From positions 1-45,367 of the forward strand of contig NZ_JAIOSW010000140.1 of NCBI RefSeq assembly GCF_021107415.1: a stretch of DNA of 45,367 nucleotides, in the 5' to 3' direction. The DNA comes from Desulfobacula sp. (GTDB taxonomy: Bacteria > Desulfobacterota > Desulfobacteria > Desulfobacterales > Desulfobacteraceae). Positions 8,009 to 16,429 of this stretch are shown piece after piece. The notes under the pieces were generated by a model, which saw only the letters and a list, made by a program, of their open reading frames with translations, did no database searches and was not told where the DNA came from. Every line of letters starts with the position of its first letter. Position 1 is the first letter of the stretch. The translations under genes were made by a program, and so were the position numbers.

Positions 8009-9499
8009 TTGAAAAATAGAATTCGTTATGCACCTCTCAGGGACAAAATAACTGATCCGATCCAGGCGGCCGCACATATTGTTGACGGGACCAATCTGTT
8101 CATTTCCGGGTTTACCTCGGGGTATCCGAAGATGATTCCCATGGAGCTGGCCCGCCGGGCCGGGCAGGGAGAAGAATTTAAGATAAATCTGTATGCCGGT
8201 GCTTCCACCGGGGAACTTGTTGACGGGCTGTTGTCAAAGACCGGTCTGATTAATTGGCGCCGGCCTTATATGGGTGACCGGAATATGCGCATAAAGATCA
8301 ACAGGGAAGAAATATTTTTTAAAGACGACCACCTTTCCCAGCTTTCCGCCCTGGTTCGTTCCGGGGATTGGGGTTCTGTGGATGTCGCTGTGGTCGAGGC
8401 TTCGGCTATTACGGAAAAGGGGCATTTGGTGCCGACCATGTCGGTTGGAAATACGCCGACATATGTAGCAAAGGCGAACAAGATAATTATTGAGATGTCG
8501 GAAAGCGAGCCCCGGGAGCTTGAGGGGATACATGATATCTTTATTCCCGAAGACCCGCCTTATCGGATGCCGATTCCCATCTATCGGACCGCTGACAGAA
8601 TCGGCAAACCTTTTATTGAAATGGACCCTGATAAGGTAGTGGCAATTCTGCTCAGCAGTGAAAAGGATACCTGCGCGGTTTTCCATGACCCGGGAGAGAT
8701 TCCCCTTTTAATCGGAGATTTGATTTTCGACTTTATTAAGCACGAAATCAAAAAGGACAGGCTGCCCAAAACACTGCCCTGGCAGGCCGGGGTCGGTGGC
8801 GTTGCCAACGCAGTTTTAAGTAAGTTTATGGAAGATGATTTTTTTTACAATCTGGACTTATATTCGGAAGTTATCCAGGACAGTGTTTTGGATCTGATTG
8901 ATATGGGCAAAATCAGAGCTGCCTCGGCATCAGCCATGACCTTATCAGAAAAAGCCCGGGACAGATTTTTTAAAGAGATTGACCGATATAAAGAAAAGAT
9001 AATTCTTCGGCCCGTGGAAATTTCCAATTCTCCGGAAGTGATTCGTCGTCTAGGGGTTCTGGCGATAAACACGGCCCTTGAAATAGATATATACGGCCAC
9101 GTAAACTCCACCCATGTTATGGGTTCCCAGCTAATGAACGGCATTGGCGGTTCAGCTGACTTTGAGCGAAACGGAGCCATATCGTTTATGGTGACACCCT
9201 CCATAGCTAAAAACGGCAGCATTTCCGCTATTGTGCCTATGGTCAGTCATGTGGATCATTCCGAACATTCAGTGGATGTAATCGTTACGGAACAAGGGCT
9301 GGTGGACACAAGAAATATGACTCCCAGGCAGGTGGCCGAAGCCGTCATTAAAAAATGCGCCCACCCCGATTACCGGGATCTGTTGTGGGACTATTACAGC
9401 CGGGCGGTTCACGAAGTCGGCGGCCATGAGCCCCATTTATTAAAAGAAGCTTTTTCCTTTCACCTGAGATTCATGGAAACCGGTGAGATGAAAGATTAG
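8009..9499 (+). CDS. acetyl-CoA hydrolase/CoA-transferase family protein (Cat1/AarC-type)
   Basis: A 496-residue class I CoA-transferase of the acetyl-CoA hydrolase/transferase family, which moves CoA between acyl-CoA thioesters and carboxylates such as succinate and acetate. Length and order match Cat1/AarC. Visible marks are the N-terminal ISGFTSGYPK loop, the catalytic glutamate in LYSEVIQD (Glu287), and the NGIGGSADF motif at about 377-385. The start is TTG at 8009, chosen because AGGGAG lies 7 bases before it and the next ATG is far inside the domain. It follows the aminopropyltransferase by 52 bp without a visible terminator, but its base composition looks richer in G+C than the genes before it. 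Its last 29 bases overlap the convergent MFS gene. The substrate pair cannot be set from sequence. Confidence 0.85.
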   Translation: MKNRIRYAPLRDKITDPIQAAAHIVDGTNLFISGFTSGYPKMIPMELARRAGQGEEFKINLYAGASTGELVDGLLSKTGLINWRRPYMGDRNMRIKINREEIFFKDDHLSQLSALVRSGDWGSVDVAVVEASAITEKGHLVPTMSVGNTPTYVAKANKIIIEMSESEPRELEGIHDIFIPEDPPYRMPIPIYRTADRIGKPFIEMDPDKVVAILLSSEKDTCAVFHDPGEIPLLIGDLIFDFIKHEIKKDRLPKTLPWQAGVGGVANAVLSKFMEDDFFYNLDLYSEVIQDSVLDLIDMGKIRAASASAMTLSEKARDRFFKEIDRYKEKIILRPVEISNSPEVIRRLGVLAINTALEIDIYGHVNSTHVMGSQLMNGIGGSADFERNGAISFMVTPSIAKNGSISAIVPMVSHVDHSEHSVDVIVTEQGLVDTRNMTPRQVAEAVIKKCAHPDYRDLLWDYYSRAVHEVGGHEPHLLKEAFSFHLRFMETGEMKD

Positions 9500-10694
9500 A
9501 TGCCTCATGTTTTAAAAAAGATTTTTTATCCGCTACTGCCCAGAAAACAAGTGTTCCAAAGGCCATGATAAGCATTCCGCATGGGAAAGACAGCCTTAAG
9601 CTCAGATAATCCATGGCAAGCCCGGCAGCCATTGAGCCGGTCAACATCCCCAGGCTGTGTGCAACCGTTATCAGGGATATGACTGATCCCATGGCTTTTT
9701 TTTTATCACCTTTAATAACAGCATATGCCGTGAGTGCCGGCATGGAAATACCGCCTCCGACTCCAAATATTGAAACAGCAATCACCAGATCAGAAAAAGA
9801 GGATGCCCAGTACGGCAGCAGCATCCCAATAGTTGAAATTATTCCCCCCAGAAAAATCATCATCCTTTTGCTTGCCCTGTCTGCAACATACCCCATTGGA
9901 AGCTGAAGAAGCCCTGACACAAATACACCCAGCATGACAAGCACTCCGGTTAATGAACTGGAAAGACCAAATTCAGTATCTGCAAATAATGGAAGGAAAC
10001 ACCATATCACTCCAATACAGGCTGTATAAGCATACCTGAATATAAAAATAGCAATAATGCCTTTATCTTTTAAAAGATTTGACCATGGAAGTATTCCATT
10101 TTTTCTATTTTTTATTTTTTCTTGAGATGTTGCCGGCAAACAAAAGATGCATAATAAAAGGCCAATACCTGACAGCAGGCCCATACAGATGAACGCAGCA
10201 TCAAGAGACCATATGTCTTTTATCCCACCCCCCATCAAAGGCCCGAGACTCAGGCTCAAAAACATGGACAGGTTAAACAGTCCCATGGCATACCCTTCCG
10301 AGCCTTCAGGTGTTATCTCCCCCACATATGCCTGGACCACCGGCATAATCATGGCAGATGCCGCACCCTGAATAAACCTTAACAGAATCAATGTTTCTAC
10401 GGTTTCAGAAAAAACAAAAGCAATGGAAATCAATGTATAGGCAAATAAGCCTGCTACAATAAAGGGCTTTCGTCCCTTTTGATCGGACAGTCTCCCGAAC
10501 AAGGGCAAAAGAAAGGTTCTGGATATGGAAAATGATCCGAATATCATTCCCACATATATTCCTGTGGCACCCAGATCATTGGCATAGACAGGAAGAAGCG
10601 GCACCACAATCCCCACCCCTGTAACTGTTGTGAAAATCGCAAAAAACAGCGTCAGAAAAATGCCTTTATGATGAGTGGGGATTAAGACAAACAT
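9471..10694 (-). CDS. MFS transporter, DHA1-type
   Basis: A 407-residue major facilitator superfamily permease with about 12 hydrophobic segments. The loop 2-3 signature reads GRLSDQKGRKPF (about 62-73), and the conserved arginine-containing helix 4 segment LRFIQGAASAMIMPVVQAYV is present, followed by a motif-C-like SLGPLMGGG in helix 5. A second GYVADRASKRMM loop lies in the C-terminal half. This is the layout of 12-TM drug:H+ antiporter-type (DHA1) exporters; the substrate is unknown. It begins inside the last 13 bases of the helicase reading frame, which suggests translational coupling, and its 3' end overlaps the convergent CoA-transferase gene by 29 bp. No strong Shine-Dalgarno is visible before the ATG. 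Confidence 0.85.
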   Translation of the reverse strand: MFVLIPTHHKGIFLTLFFAIFTTVTGVGIVVPLLPVYANDLGATGIYVGMIFGSFSISRTFLLPLFGRLSDQKGRKPFIVAGLFAYTLISIAFVFSETVETLILLRFIQGAASAMIMPVVQAYVGEITPEGSEGYAMGLFNLSMFLSLSLGPLMGGGIKDIWSLDAAFICMGLLSGIGLLLCIFCLPATSQEKIKNRKNGILPWSNLLKDKGIIAIFIFRYAYTACIGVIWCFLPLFADTEFGLSSSLTGVLVMLGVFVSGLLQLPMGYVADRASKRMMIFLGGIISTIGMLLPYWASSFSDLVIAVSIFGVGGGISMPALTAYAVIKGDKKKAMGSVISLITVAHSLGMLTGSMAAGLAMDYLSLRLSFPCGMLIMAFGTLVFWAVADKKSFLKHEASNLSSHRFP

Positions 10695-11683
10695 TCTTGG
10701 ATCTGATCAATAAACCGGCTGGGTGTTGCAAACTCGCCTTTTCTGTAATTGGTATGGGTCAGGTATAAAAATCTTTCTGCCCTGGTCATTGCCACATACA
10801 TCAAACGCCTTTCCTCAAAAACGGCATTATCTCCCGCATCAATAGACCGCCAATGGGGAAACAGTCGCTCTTCACAGCCCACAATAAAAACCGTATCATA
10901 TTCCAGCCCTTTGGCTGAATGAATGGTGAGAAGAGAGACACCGGATGAATCAAGGTCATCCTCATCTTCCTTGTCTTCTCTGATCAAGGCTGCCTCTTCA
11001 AGGTATTCCAGAAGATCATCTTTAGCTCTTGCCGTATAAATCAATTGTTCAATGTTTTCTTTTTTTGAAATAAACTCTGCTTTTGTTTTTGTTTTTTTCT
11101 CTAAATATTCAAAATAACCTGTTCTTTCTATGACAAATTCCATGGCCCGGGCAGGAGCCATGCCGGTTATTTCATCCAGAATTTCAAAAACCCGGGAAAG
11201 ATTTTCATGAATCTTTTTGCTTAACACCCGATCTTGGACCATGATTCTGGCAGCATCCTGAAGGCTTACCCCTTCTGTTCTGATGGCGGCGATCTTTTTT
11301 ATCATTGATGGTCCGATGCCCCTTTTAGGCGTATTGACAATCCGTTCAAACGAAACATCATCATTGGGAAAGAATGCTGCACTCAGATAAGAATTAATAT
11401 CTAGGACTTCCATTCTTTCAAAAAACCCCTGTGATCCCCTTAATTTATAAGGTATCCGGTATGATCTGAAAATTCTTTCAAAGGGAAGGGAACAAAATTT
11501 TGTCCGGTACACCACTGCCATTTTATCAAAACCGATACCCTGGTCCTGTCGGTTTAATCCCTTAATTCTTCTGGCAACCCATTCAGCTTCATGGGAATCT
11601 GACATAAAGTCATAAATTTCAACCACCCCGCCTTTTTTTTTTGGAAAAGCACTTTTTATCCATCTTATCAGGGTTATAATCAA
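10682..11683 (-). CDS. UvrD/Rep-family helicase, C-terminal part (frame-shifted from the upstream part)
   Basis: This reading frame carries the second half of the helicase whose first half is at 11619-12545. True homology begins just after the A10 tract, at the segment KKKGGVVEIYDF; the codons upstream (MIITLIRW...) are out of frame with the real gene. Recognisable marks are HEAEWVARRI, the motif IV-like AVVYRT, NTPKRGIG (domain 2B/2A), motif V as LLTIHSAKGLEYD, and motif VI as RRLMYVAMTRAE. Without this part the helicase lacks motifs V and VI and would be inactive. Joined, the two parts give a protein of about 625 residues, close to Rep/UvrD length. No good ribosome-binding site precedes the ATG at 11683, so it is probably not translated independently. 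Confidence 0.75.
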   Translation of the reverse strand: MIITLIRWIKSAFPKKKGGVVEIYDFMSDSHEAEWVARRIKGLNRQDQGIGFDKMAVVYRTKFCSLPFERIFRSYRIPYKLRGSQGFFERMEVLDINSYLSAAFFPNDDVSFERIVNTPKRGIGPSMIKKIAAIRTEGVSLQDAARIMVQDRVLSKKIHENLSRVFEILDEITGMAPARAMEFVIERTGYFEYLEKKTKTKAEFISKKENIEQLIYTARAKDDLLEYLEEAALIREDKEDEDDLDSSGVSLLTIHSAKGLEYDTVFIVGCEERLFPHWRSIDAGDNAVFEERRLMYVAMTRAERFLYLTHTNYRKGEFATPSRFIDQIQECLS

Positions 11684-12545
11684 TTAAATCATTTGCCACC
11701 TGGACAATTTCATCAGCTGACCTGTAATTTTCCTCAAGCCGGAAAATTTTTGAATCTTTGTATTTTTCAGGAAATCCTAAAAAATGATTTACATTGGAAC
11801 CCCTGAATCCATATACGGCCTGCCAGTCATCTCCCACACAAAAAAGATTCTGATGCTCACCTAAAAACAGGTTGGTTAAATCCTCCTGAAGGTTATTGGT
11901 ATCCTGGTATTCATCCACCAGAATATAAGAAAAATATTTTTGATAGTACTCCCTGATTTCTGAGTAATCCCTTAAAAGATCCCTTGTTTTTAAAAGGATA
12001 TTATCAAAATCCACACTGTTCATCTCTTTTAATCGTTCTTCATATTGAGCAAAGAGGTCTTCAATTTTGATATTGAAAAAGGCAGGTTTTAAATCAAAAT
12101 ATTTTCCCGGATTACCGAAATTTTTAGCCCTGGAAATAGTGGATAAAATTTTATTGGCATGCTTTTTTTCAATATTATTTTTTACACAGAGTTCTTTGGC
12201 CAGTTTTTGCTGTTGATAGACTGAAAACACCTGTATGGGTGAACCATAGCCTAATTTTTCACAATGGCGTTTTAAAATCATCAAACAGGCTGAATGATAG
12301 GTTCTTACCCATTGAAAATTTTGAAAGCCAAGACCTGTCATCTCAATGAGCCGGGATTTCATCTCGCCGGCGGCTTTGTTTGTAAATGTAATGGCAAGAA
12401 TCCTCCTGGGATCATGGCCCAGATTCACAAGGTGTGAAAATTTGGCTGTCAAAGTTCTGGTCTTACCTGAACCGGCTCCCGCAACAACAAGTGCCGGGGA
12501 GCCGGTATGATTTACTGCATCCTGCTGCTGTACCGATAACTCCAT
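11619..12545 (-). CDS. UvrD/Rep-family helicase, N-terminal part (interrupted at A10 tract)
   Basis: First 308 codons of an SF1A 3'-5' DNA helicase (UvrD/PcrA/Rep family). Visible motifs: Q motif (LSVQQQDAV), Walker A AGAGSGKTRTL (22-32), motif Ia ITFTNKAAGEM, Walker B/motif II VDEYQDTN, motif III VGDDWQAVYGFRG and motif IV LEENYRS. The frame then runs through AAAAAAAAAA (minus strand) at 11642-11633 into a different frame and stops after KKKRRGG. Homology continues one frame over, so one A must be skipped, or two gained, to make the full protein. This may be a true mutation, a sequencing artefact, or polymerase slippage on the A tract. It follows the phosphomannomutase gene by 42 bp and shows no clear Shine-Dalgarno; an AT-rich inverted repeat lies just upstream. 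Confidence 0.85.
   Translation of the reverse strand: MELSVQQQDAVNHTGSPALVVAGAGSGKTRTLTAKFSHLVNLGHDPRRILAITFTNKAAGEMKSRLIEMTGLGFQNFQWVRTYHSACLMILKRHCEKLGYGSPIQVFSVYQQQKLAKELCVKNNIEKKHANKILSTISRAKNFGNPGKYFDLKPAFFNIKIEDLFAQYEERLKEMNSVDFDNILLKTRDLLRDYSEIREYYQKYFSYILVDEYQDTNNLQEDLTNLFLGEHQNLFCVGDDWQAVYGFRGSNVNHFLGFPEKYKDSKIFRLEENYRSADEIVQVANDLIDYNPDKMDKKCFSKKKRRGG
11633..11642 (-). other. A10 homopolymer at the helicase frameshift site
   Basis: Ten consecutive T on the plus strand (A10 in the coding strand), preceded by TTTTCC and followed by GGCGGGG. With 10 A the frame leaves the helicase; with 9 or 12 A it stays open into the C-terminal motifs. Tracts of this length are known sites of transcriptional slippage and of sequencing error. 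Confidence 0.85.
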
Positions 12546-12556
12546 AAAATTTGAAC

Positions 12557-12592
12557 AATAAGATTTTACTATATAAGATTTAAAATCTTATT
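12557..12592. repeat. 11-bp AT-rich inverted repeat
   Basis: AATAAGATTTT (12557-12567) and AAAATCTTATT (12582-12592) are perfect reverse complements with a 14-base loop; an inner alternative arm TAAGATTT (12574-12581) can pair with the same right arm. The right arm covers the stop codon of the phosphomannomutase gene, and the left arm ends 11 bases before the helicase ATG. It lacks GC pairs and a following T tract, so it does not look like a rho-independent terminator. It might act as an mRNA structure between the two genes. Confidence 0.55.
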
Positions 12593-13955
12593 TTGTCTCC
12601 TCTATAATGGTTTTTAATACTGATTCAATTTCATTTCTTATTTCACTCAGTCTTTTTTCGCTTAAAGCTTCAAACCGAAGTACCAGAGCCGGTTGGGTAT
12701 TGGATGCTCTGACAAGCCCCCATCCGTCATCATACACTGCTCTTAATCCGTCAATATCAATCACATCCTGTTTGGCCTTAAAATGTGCAACAATTTTTTC
12801 CACTACGCCAAATTTGACATCGTCCGGGCAATCCACACGAATTTCAGGCGTTGTAAAGGTTTTGGGAAGATCAGCAATGAGTTCGTCGACACCCAGGCCT
12901 GTATCTGCCATGATTTCAAGTAGGCGGCAGGTCGCATAGAGGGCATCGTCAAACCCCATAAACCGGTCCTTAAAAAACATATGCCCGCTCATTTCACCAG
13001 CCAGGGCTGCATTTTCCTCTTTCATTTTTTTCTTGATCAATGAGTGGCCTGTTCGCCACATAATGGCATTGCCGCCATGGTTTCGGATATCATCATACAT
13101 GACCATGGAACATTTGACTTCCGAGATAAAGGTGGCCCCAGGGTCTCGTTGAAGGATTTCCCTGGCATAGATCACCATGAGCTGATCCCCATAGATCACC
13201 TCACCGTTTTTATCCACAACGCCGATCCTGTCAGCGTCTCCATCATATCCCACTCCCAGATCAAGGCCTTTTTCTTTCACCAGCTTTATCAGGTCGAGAA
13301 GGTTCTTTTTCTGGGTGGGATCAGCTTCATGATTGGGGAATGTTCCATCCATATCACAATAAATATCATGCACCTCACAGCCTAGGTGTTTTAATACCGG
13401 AAGGGCCGTGATTCCGCCGGTTCCATTGCCGGAATCAATCCCGATCTTAATGGGGTGTTTGATATTGATATTGTTTAAAACATATTCTTTATAAGGCGTA
13501 ATGACATCTTTCCGGGTCACCTTGCCATGGCCTTGAACAAACTCTTTATTTTCAACAATAATGCGAATATCCTGTAATCCCTGGCTGTGAATGGAATCTG
13601 TGCCGCTCAGGAGTTTAAACCCGTTATATTCCGGTGGATTATGGCTTGCCGTCACCATGGCACCGCCTTCAAGGTTCAGATGCTGTATGGAAAAATACAG
13701 GACCGGTGTAGGACAGATGCCAATATCAATAACATCGCATCCCGTAGAGGTAATGCCCTGGATAAACAATTGGGAAAATTTTTCAGACGTGAGTCTGCAA
13801 TCTCGTCCAACAGAGACTATTTTCTTATTTTGTTTGTTTAAAAGACTGCCATAAGCCTTGCCGATGCTGACCACATCCTTTTCTAAAATATCCTTGCCTG
13901 CAACACCTCTTATGTCATATTCTCTGAAAATCCCCGGGGCTATAATCGGATTCAT
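12588..13955 (-). CDS. phosphomannomutase/phosphoglucomutase (alpha-D-phosphohexomutase)
   Basis: A 455-residue alpha-D-phosphohexomutase that interconverts hexose 1- and 6-phosphates for LPS, capsule or glycogen precursors. The phosphoserine loop is TASHNPPEYNG with Ser104, the Mg2+ loop is DGDADR (238-243), the sugar-binding loop is GEMSGH (320-325), and the C-terminal phosphate-binding segment contains RASNTQPALVLRFE, which is the RxSNTxP form of the PMM/PGM (AlgC-like) subgroup. I chose the ATG at 13955, not the upstream one at 14021, because AAAGGAG stands 5 bases before it, the longer version would overlap uppP, and family members start near this GIFREYDIRG segment. It lies 10 bp after uppP on the same strand and is probably cotranscribed with it. 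Confidence 0.9.
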   Translation of the reverse strand: MNPIIAPGIFREYDIRGVAGKDILEKDVVSIGKAYGSLLNKQNKKIVSVGRDCRLTSEKFSQLFIQGITSTGCDVIDIGICPTPVLYFSIQHLNLEGGAMVTASHNPPEYNGFKLLSGTDSIHSQGLQDIRIIVENKEFVQGHGKVTRKDVITPYKEYVLNNINIKHPIKIGIDSGNGTGGITALPVLKHLGCEVHDIYCDMDGTFPNHEADPTQKKNLLDLIKLVKEKGLDLGVGYDGDADRIGVVDKNGEVIYGDQLMVIYAREILQRDPGATFISEVKCSMVMYDDIRNHGGNAIMWRTGHSLIKKKMKEENAALAGEMSGHMFFKDRFMGFDDALYATCRLLEIMADTGLGVDELIADLPKTFTTPEIRVDCPDDVKFGVVEKIVAHFKAKQDVIDIDGLRAVYDDGWGLVRASNTQPALVLRFEALSEKRLSEIRNEIESVLKTIIEETK

Positions 13956-13965
13956 AATGTCTCCT

Positions 13966-14793
13966 TTAGATAATTTTTGATAAAAGAACCAATGACCCTG
14001 CAAGCCAGCAATAAGGGGCAAATAGATGAAATCTGCCCGAATGAACCAAAGTCAATAGTATTTTTAAAGCAATTAAGCCGGTTATAAATGAAGCAATTGT
14101 AGCATATATTGTAATGGAATCAATGGTCAGGCCGCTATCTATCATATCTTTTACACTCAATATCTGTGCACCCAATATGGCAGGGATTGATAACAAAAAA
14201 GAAAATTTGGCTGCCGTATGTCTGTCAAGCCCCAAAAACATCCCTACCGCAATAGTGGTTCCTGACCGGGAAATACCGGGAATAACAGCAAGCCCCTGAC
14301 TCACTCCGATGAAAACCGCATTTTTAATTCCGAGTCCTTTTGTTTTATTTTCACTGAAATAATAGTTTCTGGAAACCCAGAGGATTGTTCCTGTCAGAAT
14401 CAACATAAATCCCACCAGAACTTCTGAGGTAAACAAAACATGCTCAAATTGTTTTAAGACAAGCCCGATGATTGCTGTTGGAACCGAGCCGATTACAATT
14501 AAACCTGCCAAATGAAGATTTTCATCTTCATTTACCAAATGCGAAATTGGTTTAAACGAAACTGCTTTTAAAAAAAATCTAAAAACAGAAGATAGCATAG
14601 CCCAAATATCAGAAGAATAGATTACCAGGACAGCCAGAAGTGTTCCCATGTGAACACTGATATCAAACGGCAGTTGGGATTGGGTAATTCCAAAAAAAAT
14701 CTGCCCCAGTACAAGATGCCCTGAACTGCTTACCGGTAAAAATTCCGTAAGACCTTGTATAATGCCAAGAATGATCCCCTGATATAATTCCAT
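13966..14793 (-). CDS. uppP: undecaprenyl-diphosphatase (BacA-type)
   Basis: A 275-residue integral membrane phosphatase that recycles undecaprenyl pyrophosphate to the monophosphate for peptidoglycan and O-antigen synthesis. Both family motifs are intact: GLTEFLPVSSSGHL (about 14-27) and PGISRSGTT (about 168-176), with the expected helical-hairpin membrane topology and normal length. It heads a minus-strand group (uppP, phosphomannomutase, helicase, MFS), the first two of which share the theme of envelope polysaccharide supply. The start at 14793 gives the usual MELYQGIILGIIQG N-terminus. It is divergent from the OmpA/VWA lipoprotein gene. Confidence 0.95.
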   Translation of the reverse strand: MELYQGIILGIIQGLTEFLPVSSSGHLVLGQIFFGITQSQLPFDISVHMGTLLAVLVIYSSDIWAMLSSVFRFFLKAVSFKPISHLVNEDENLHLAGLIVIGSVPTAIIGLVLKQFEHVLFTSEVLVGFMLILTGTILWVSRNYYFSENKTKGLGIKNAVFIGVSQGLAVIPGISRSGTTIAVGMFLGLDRHTAAKFSFLLSIPAILGAQILSVKDMIDSGLTIDSITIYATIASFITGLIALKILLTLVHSGRFHLFAPYCWLAGSLVLLSKII

Positions 14794-15003
14794 ATTTTTT
14801 CAATTTTCTTCTTATTTATTATGGTCACAAACAGCAATCGTATATAATTCTTAACCCTAAATTGCAAGATATTAAAAAAAGACAGCAAAAGAAAGGTTGA
14901 TTTAATGCCTATTCTTTTGTAAAAGAAACAGAAGAATTTTTAATTTAGCTATCTTTAATTAAACACCACTTTAATACTAACAAATCAAAAGGAGAAAAGA
15001 ACT

Positions 15004-16188
15004 ATGAGACTTTTAACGAAAAGCTTATTAACATTTTTTGCCTTCCTTTTTTTATTTGGATGTGCAGCAAAACAGATGGCAATACCATCATTTGAAGCAA
15101 AACAATTTGATAAAAGTATGTACGCTTCAAAAGTAGATAATTTCCTGATTCTCTTTGATGCATCAAGCTCTATGTCTGGGAAATTTAATGGAACGGAAAA
15201 ATTTAATATTGCACAGGCACTTGTGTATCGGATGAATGATACGATTCCTGAAATGGGTCAGACAGCTGGTTTAAGATCCTTTGGTCATTCACCTAAAGTA
15301 TCAAAAAATTCAACTGAACTATTTTATGGAATGGAAAAATACTTTTCCCATAATTTAGAAAATAATTTTGAAAAAATTACCGAACCGGGTGGTCTTAGCA
15401 AGCTGCATATGGCGTTCGATGCAGCAGGAACGGATTTTGAAGGGCTTTCAGGTGACATGAATGCTGTTATTATCATCAGTGATGGACTTCAAATACCCGC
15501 GCCAGTATTAAAATCTGCAAAAGCATTAAAGGCGCTCTATGGTTCTTCCATCTGTTTTTATCCGATCCTTGTCGGCGATGCAGAGGAAGGGAAAATCGGA
15601 GGAAAAAAGCTTGCGGAAATCGGAGGATGCGGGTTTTACTCAACCGCAGACCAATTGTTAACCAGTGCCGGTATGGCAAATTTTGTTGAAAAGGTATTTC
15701 TTGACAAAAAAACTGTTTCTGCTCCTGCTCCCGCTCCCGCCCCTCCTGCTGCCCCGGTGGTAACAATGAAAAAAGACAGTGATAAAGATGGAGTTTATGA
15801 TGATGAAGATCAATGCCCTAGAACTCCCCTTGGTGCGACAGTCAATTCGGTAGGATGCTGGGTGCTTGACAATGTTCTTTTTGACTTTAATAAAGATGTA
15901 ATCAAACCCCAAGCCTTTCCATTATTGGATAATGTGGCTGAAATCCTTGAAAAAAATCCTATCATGAGTGTTGAACTTCAAGGTCACTGTGACAATGTCG
16001 GCACTGCCGACTATAACATGGATCTTTCCATGAGACGTGCTTATGCTGTCAAAAATTACTTGATTGGAAAGGGAATCTTAAAAAATAGAATGGGAACAGA
16101 AGGGTTTGGATTTACAAAACCTGTTGCATTAAACGGTACTGATACAGGCCGTGCATTAAACAGAAGGGTTGAGATTAACCCGTATTAA
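15004..16188 (+). CDS. lipoprotein with VWA, TSP3-like and OmpA peptidoglycan-binding domains
   Basis: A 394-residue envelope protein. The signal peptide ends in the lipobox LFGC (Cys20). Residues about 45-235 are a von Willebrand A domain with an intact MIDAS start DASSS (52-56) and a later IIISDG strand. An Ala/Pro linker (240-253) leads to a short acidic calcium-binding-type repeat DSDKDGVYDDEDQCP (258-272). Residues about 288-394 form an OmpA C-terminal domain, with ELQGHCDNVG and LSMRRA, containing the Asp330 and Arg345 expected to contact peptidoglycan diaminopimelate. It should link the outer membrane to the cell wall while displaying a metal-dependent adhesion module. AAGGAG lies 9 bases before the ATG. 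It is a single-gene unit closed by two terminators. Confidence 0.88.
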   Translation: MRLLTKSLLTFFAFLFLFGCAAKQMAIPSFEAKQFDKSMYASKVDNFLILFDASSSMSGKFNGTEKFNIAQALVYRMNDTIPEMGQTAGLRSFGHSPKVSKNSTELFYGMEKYFSHNLENNFEKITEPGGLSKLHMAFDAAGTDFEGLSGDMNAVIIISDGLQIPAPVLKSAKALKALYGSSICFYPILVGDAEEGKIGGKKLAEIGGCGFYSTADQLLTSAGMANFVEKVFLDKKTVSAPAPAPAPPAAPVVTMKKDSDKDGVYDDEDQCPRTPLGATVNSVGCWVLDNVLFDFNKDVIKPQAFPLLDNVAEILEKNPIMSVELQGHCDNVGTADYNMDLSMRRAYAVKNYLIGKGILKNRMGTEGFGFTKPVALNGTDTGRALNRRVEINPY

Positions 16189-16203
16189 TTTAAAAAATAA
16201 ACA

Positions 16204-16256
16204 TGGGAAAGAACTGAATCCTTAAGGAACTGTTTCTTTCCCAGTTAAATTTTTTT
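16204..16256 (+). terminator. rho-independent terminator after the OmpA/VWA gene
   Basis: TGGGAAAGAA (16204-16213) pairs perfectly with TTCTTTCCCA (16234-16243); the loop contains a further self-complementary TCCTTAAGGA. A run of seven T follows at 16250-16256. It lies 15 bp after the stop codon of the OmpA/VWA lipoprotein gene. Confidence 0.85.
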
Positions 16257-16300
16257 GATCAATTTTTTTTGGTCAAATTATTTTCGATTAAGTTGTTTTC

Positions 16301-16346
16301 GGCCACAAAGAAATTTTATTTTCTTTGTGGCCTTTTTCTTTTTTTA
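16301..16346 (+). terminator. second, stronger plus-strand terminator
   Basis: GGCCACAAAGAAA (16301-16313) and TTTCTTTGTGGCC (16320-16332) form a perfect 13-bp stem with a 6-base loop, followed by TTTTTCTTTTTTT. The T tract is only on the plus-strand 3' side, so it backs up the first terminator and protects the convergent moeA-PBP gene from read-through. It does not look able to end transcription from the minus strand. Confidence 0.88.
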
Positions 16347-16372
16347 TTTTTTAATGCTTTATTCTTTAACGC

Positions 16373-16429
16373 ACATCTGATTTATCAGATGTATAACCTG
16401 AAGGTTACACGTAACCTGAAGGTCACGCG
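16373..16429. repeat. palindrome plus two tandem 18-bp repeats
   Basis: An 8-bp-arm palindrome (ACATCTGA at 16373-16380, TCAGATGT at 16385-16392) is followed directly by two 18-bp units: TAACCTGAAGGTTACACG (16394-16411) and TAACCTGAAGGTCACGCG (16412-16429). The second overlaps the stop codon of the minus-strand moeA-PBP gene (TCA at 16423-16425). Closely related paired units occur at 23828-23864, again overlapping a stop codon. Confidence 0.75.

Noticed and set aside
10682..11683. The C-terminal helicase frame as an independent gene starting at 11683
   Set aside because: Its first 15 or so codons are the out-of-frame reading of the N-terminal part and it has no ribosome-binding site; homology starts at the A10 tract.
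16301..16332. Second hairpin as a bidirectional terminator also serving moeA-PBP
   Set aside because: The T tract is only on the plus-strand side; reading the minus strand gives GAAAACAACT after the stem, without a T run.
16394..16429. Tandem 18-bp repeats as a CRISPR array
   Set aside because: Only two adjacent units with no spacers and no cas genes nearby.
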